From Vigna angularis (Eukaryota; Streptophyta; Magnoliopsida; Fabales; Fabaceae), in NCBI RefSeq assembly GCF_016808095.1, contig NC_068970.1:39033630-39097629 (forward strand): a stretch of 64,000 bases of DNA. The letters are read 5' to 3'. The position numbers and the translations under genes were made by a program. A model generated the notes under the pieces. That model was not told where the DNA came from. It saw only the letters and a list, made by a program, of their open reading frames with translations, and made no database searches. Below are positions 59,857 to 64,000 of this stretch, one piece after another (position 1 is the first letter of the stretch; every line of letters begins with the position of its first letter).

Positions 59857-61558
59857 AAATAAATTAAATAAAAGATGGAAAGGCAATAATGAAAAGGAAA
59901 AGTAAGGTAGTCATATCATATGAGATACCAAGCTACTCAATATGAATAATGATGTCGTCACTTGAGTCTTAACTCAAACCAAGAGGAGCTAAAAAGTAGT
60001 CAAAAACAAACTCTCTCAACTCTTTATAAATTATTGAAGATAATAACTTTATTATTCAAAATATTTAACCATTTACAAATATTAAGAAAACCTTCTTAAA
60101 ATAGGTAATGGAAAGGGTCTCCTAATAATTAGATAAAGACGACGATGACTGTATAATAAAAAAAAAGAGAAATAATATAACTAATAAAAAAAAACATCTT
60201 TTTAGAAACCTAATTATGGTGCTGGTAGCCTATGTGTATATATCTTCTCAATCATTACAATATCATTAAAACGGTATTATCTCTAAAAAGGGTCTTTTTA
60301 GTAAAAGAGAAATATGGTGAGCATACTCTCTCTCTCTAGACTATGCTTCTCCTAAGACTCCATTCCTCTAAAATAATGACAATCTCAAAAAAGAAGGTTG
60401 CAAACCTACAAAATAAACACACAAAATTAAAAACTAATCATAAAAGTAAATAGTAAATAAACTCAAAAGAAATTAAAGAAGAGAGATTTTCCTTTTAGTC
60501 ATACTGTCATACTCTGTTATCCTCTTAAAAAAATTCTTTCTAGCTTGATAAGGAGTCACGTACTCATCATAAATTATACTTCTCATAGGAGATATTTTAA
60601 ATTTTGTTTTACTGAAACAGCTGTAGACAACAACCAAACAACAAAAAATATTATGTATTGGTAATAGGTGGTAAATAGTTGACATCATTAACCTGTAAGC
60701 ATCCGAAACAAAATCTGGAACATCATGGAAAATAGCAAATCCATCTTAAGTTAAATTTGGCCATCCTATCTGCCAAACTATTCGCAACACGAGCAATGAA
60801 ATGCAAAAAAGAGTGACTGGTTTAACCTCTCGAGAATCAGATTCTACCACCGACCTCCGAAGCCATGCTCATAAGCCAATTTAAGTCCTTTTACAATGGT
60901 CATTAATTAGCGTGATGGTGTGTTGAGAAAGAAAATTATATCATAACATCTCATTTCTGTAAAGAACGTGAGATGTTTTACAAATAAAAATAAAAAAGTT
61001 CTTTGAGAAATAATTTTTATAAGAAATAGAAATTCTAAAATTTTATGAAAATACTTAAATTATTTAAAATTGGAGAATTTCATTTTTTAGAAGTAAAAAT
61101 TATTTTTTTTCGTACTCTCAAATTTATCTTTTCAGTTTTTATTCCTTTTTCAATTAGATTTTGGTGGTAACATAATTGGTTTGACTAATATCGAGATATG
61201 TTAGTTTCAGTATTATAATCTTAACATGAGCATTTCTTTCATGTTAAAGTTGATTATGTTTACTTTTAAGTTAATATCATTAAGATTATTTATGTTAATG
61301 TTAAGTCAAAGTTATGGTTTTCTTGTTCAACATTTATGATATTTTTTTGGCTAATATCAAATATTGTTTTTGTTTGAATATATTTTTAATGATTAAACTT
61401 AGACATGAAATAGTAATTATTTTTGTCTTAAACTTTGATATATTTTTTTGTCTCTTTAGCAATGAATGGGTATAATTATTTTTATTTAACTATGTTAGTT
61501 TTTTTATGATTAAAAAATGTTTGATATTAACATGAAAATGTGTTAAAAACATGTAAAT
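59857..61558. other. Intergenic between two CACTA elements
   Basis: AT-rich DNA without a recognisable gene. A short tctctctct run lies near 60328-60338. The 61000-61550 part is T-rich with repeated gttaatatta-like words. Nothing else was seen. Confidence 0.4.
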
Positions 61559-62188
61559 CACTAGTAAAAAAGTGGATTTAAAATCGCACAATATGCTTCG
61601 GTTTAGGAGTAACGGAAGCCTATCAGAACACAGTGACATTTTCGTAGTTTAGTCGAACTTTTCTACCTTGGTTTAAGAGGAACCGAGACATATACACCAT
61701 ATGACCTTAGTTAAATTTCAATCGATGCCACCTTGAAAAATTCTTACAAATTTGACTTTTGGCCTGACAACATTTTGAATCCTGATCTACTGCCTCGGTT
61801 CACTAGGGACCCGAACCACGTTAATTAAATAATTTAAAAGCATTGGGGGAGATGGGTGTGGGTGGTGCAGATTTTTTCTACAAGGAGGCTCAACGGCTAA
61901 GCTACGTGGCTCGCTCCGCCTTCAAACTTCTTCAGATTCAAAAGCAACACAACATAATCAACCGTGGCACCACCGTTCTCGACCTCGGTTGCGCTCTTGG
62001 AGGGTGGCTCCAGGTGGCTTGTCAAAGCTTGGGACCCTTCCATGACGGAGGCTCCATCCTCGGCGTCGACATCAAAAAAGTCAAGGTTCCCCCTCTTCAC
62101 TGTGATTCTAAGGTTCAGACCATCCCTTGCAGGTTTCGATTTCTGGATGGAGGTTGAAGCTTTGTGGTTTCGGTCATGGAGGCACGAC
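61559..62188. mobile_element. CACTA end carrying an FtsJ-type gene fragment
   Basis: It starts CACTAGTAAAAAAGTGG and carries the same cctcggtt/aaccgag subterminal words (61600-61810) as the CACTA element at 49787. A host gene fragment follows directly. The right end is missing because an LTR begins at 62189. No transposase. Confidence 0.65.
61852..62157 (+). pseudogene. FtsJ/RrmJ-type rRNA 2'-O-methyltransferase fragment
   Basis: The ATG at 61852 opens a 101-codon frame whose first 90 or so codons match the N-terminal half of plant FtsJ/RrmJ-like ribose methyltransferases: DFFYKEAQRLSYVARSAFKL, then motif I VLDLGCALGGWLQVACQSL, then GVDIKKVKVPPLHCDSKVQT. Such enzymes methylate 2'-OH groups of rRNA using S-adenosylmethionine. 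Motif I normally reads GCAPGAW; here Pro is Leu and Ala is Gly. Similarity ends near 62124 and a stop follows at 62155-62157. The catalytic K-D-K-E remainder is absent apart from the early Lys. It looks like a captured exon 1. It could be transcribed but not make an active enzyme. Confidence 0.82.
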
Positions 62189-63124
62189 TGTTAACACATT
62201 GGCAAGTGTACCAAATCGTATCAAGTAATATAAGATTGGTAAGACCAAGTATCGTTTCCTAGGAGAGTCGTGTTTACTTAACAATTGTGTAATACCTTAA
62301 TTAATTAAGACTCAAGAACTATTTTGTTGGTGTTTAAATGCAAATGCAATAAAATTAAATATGAATGCAAATTGATCAATTGAGGCTTGACACAAGAATG
62401 AATGGATGAGATTTATAATATGAAATGATGATGTTGTTGGGGTTAGATTTCACCTATTTCACTTTCATGCATATTAGAATTCATCTTCCTCATTGGAATG
62501 TTAATGTCACTTTCTAAATTACTTAGAACTCGATGTCTCGGTGTAAAAAGCCTAGTCTTGATTATTAGACAACAATCCCTTGACAACCCTAACAATCAAT
62601 TCCGCATTAAGAAAAGAAGCTTAAGATAACTAAACATCCTATCCTTATCCCTAGGCAATATTCCCTTTGGGTGAAATCTTCTAGATCATGATTCATAAGA
62701 TATTTCCCAATACTCAAATAAATCAAACATCAAGTCATGAGTGGCCAAAACATAACAAGCATTAAGAACAAGAGAAAATCACTAACATTCAATGAAAGAA
62801 GCATAAAATGTTTAAACCATATTCAAATACATGAAAGTTTAGAGGTTACATCATCGCCAACAACAAATAAATTTAGTTCTCCATTGTCATGGAGAACCTT
62901 AGCTTACAATGGAAGAATGAATGAATGAATGAAAACCCTAGAAAGTGAGAAGGAAAGCTCCCGCATGCCCAATCTCCCTCCAAAGGGTCGAAGTCAGCTT
63001 TTCTGTGCTTCAGCCGTCCAAAGATGTGAACCCTAGAGTGTAGAAACCCTTAAATAGAACCTAATTGAATCATGGGCCAACGTTGGTAGCGCTCAAGCGT
63101 GACTGCGAAGAGACTGGCCCACAG
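62189..63124. repeat. LTR of family S, copy 3, truncated
   Basis: It starts TGTTAACACATTGGCAAGTG and is very close to copy 2 (26772-28153) for about 930 bp, including the gaaaaccctagaaagtgagaagg block. It ends abruptly after ggcccacag, just inside the GC-rich tandem part, where a different LTR begins. Confidence 0.8.
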
Positions 63125-64000
63125 TCTAGCATATTGATAAGTTAATGAAGATTCATCACAAAGATTACCATCTTTGATAAAAAAAAATCATAGTTAGAGA
63201 CACTATAATCTAACAAATTGATAAGTTAAGGAAGATTCGTAGCAAAGAACACCAAGAGAATTCCTCTCTCAAATTAAAAACAATTTGATATAAAGACCAT
63301 CCAAGGTAATTGCATATGCCTTTAGTGCCTCTATATGTATAGGTACAAATGTTAAGCAATCTAAGGAACCCTAAAAGAAAATTTAAAGACATCGCCCCAT
63401 GATAGTTACAAATTGTTAACTTTAAAAGAAAACTATAAATACTTTTAATTACATATAATTGTGTTTGAAGGTATGATCTTCGTGTCCTTTGAATTTCAAT
63501 AGATCATCCTTAAGTTCTTCTTGTATTGGATCCAGAAATAGTCCTTTATCATACCCTCCTTCTTGAAGAAAAATTGTTCTCAAATTTGCACCACTTGAAT
63601 ACTCATTCTCCTATGTACTTAAAATGTAGAAGTAACTCCCTTCGTCTTAAATTTCTCCTTATCCCTCCATGAGGTGGATGATTTCTTGTAGGAGCTTGTT
63701 GTCTTGAGTTGATGTTCCTTTAGACCTGAGCAATCTCTCATTAAGACACAATTAAACATAGTAAAATTTAATTGAGATTGTACTTTTGCATATTTGACCA
63801 AGTGTTGACTTGAATGTCGAAGAATATTTTGCAAGCACCTCTCATTCAGTAATAGACGAGGGAGGCTTGGAGGAAAAATATCTGGTAGTGGAGAAGTCAT
63901 GAAGAGAATGTAACTTTATTGGGTACCAACAAATTATAGAGCAATAGAGCTTTTTCACATGGCCTTAATCGAAACCTTGAGCTTGTATGATGTGACAGGA
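63125..64000 (-). mobile_element. 3' end of another gypsy element, running off the window
   Basis: 63551 ends in CA, and just outside it the minus strand has the tract agaaggagggta, a polypurine tract. This gives a 3' LTR within about 63125-63551. Upstream in minus sense the codons for ANLRTIFLQEGGYD match the pol tail [14 protein letters not shown] of the element at 51079. A 50-bp segment is duplicated at 63125-63176 and 63209-63260, so the LTR's outer edge is unclear. The rest (63552-64000) is decayed pol 3' sequence. Confidence 0.55.

Noticed and set aside
49784..59859. aaa/aaa as proof of the CACTA target duplication
   Set aside because: Kept only as supporting evidence: three A residues in an A-rich flank could match by chance. 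The element call rests on the termini and subterminal motifs.

Overview
This window is plant nuclear DNA, AT-rich and packed with nested transposable elements. The retrotransposon families seen and the style of the two host genes suggest a legume, probably the bean/cowpea tribe (Vigna, Phaseolus or a relative). That placement is inference from recognised repeat styles, not from a search. No bacterial features, CRISPR arrays, tRNA or rRNA genes were found.

Two host genes look complete. (1) 17567-21369, minus strand: an eight-exon cellulose-synthase-like glycosyltransferase of 747 aa. All splice junctions can be read and the D, D, D, QxxRW catalytic set is present. (2) 39841-47284, plus strand: a five-exon amidase-signature protein of 515 aa with a signal peptide and the Lys/Ser/Ser catalytic set. 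Its first intron is 4.9 kb and swollen by a degenerate minisatellite and a non-autonomous LTR element. I see no functional link between the two genes.

The rest is layered mobile DNA. 1-6327: a RecQ helicase fragment next to a decayed Ty3/gypsy element (minus) with gag, leader, primer site and one LTR. 7520-15330: an Athila-type gypsy derivative (minus) without reverse transcriptase or integrase, whose primer-binding site is split by a 1.36-kb solo LTR. 22244-23304: a MULE with TIRs of about 140 bp. 24302-30800: a copia remnant interrupted by a gypsy element (plus), which itself holds a second copy of the solo LTR and is cut by a CACTA-like end. 30815-37374: a copia remnant (minus) holding an LTR-type insertion, which in turn holds a Pack-MULE with a UTP6 gene fragment and a 9-bp target duplication. 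37503-39652: an 800-bp duplication just upstream of the amidase. 49787-59856: a CACTA element carrying a tau-class glutathione S-transferase fragment, cut in two by a young gypsy element (51079-59541, target duplication CAAGA). 61559-62188: another CACTA end with an FtsJ-type methyltransferase fragment, followed by a truncated third copy of the solo LTR and the 3' end of another gypsy element running off the window.

The most striking theme is repeated capture of host gene pieces (RecQ, UTP6, GSTU, FtsJ) by at least two DNA transposon superfamilies, later broken by retrotransposons. Boundaries marked by target duplications are firm. Others are approximate and marked as such. Identity counts were made by eye.
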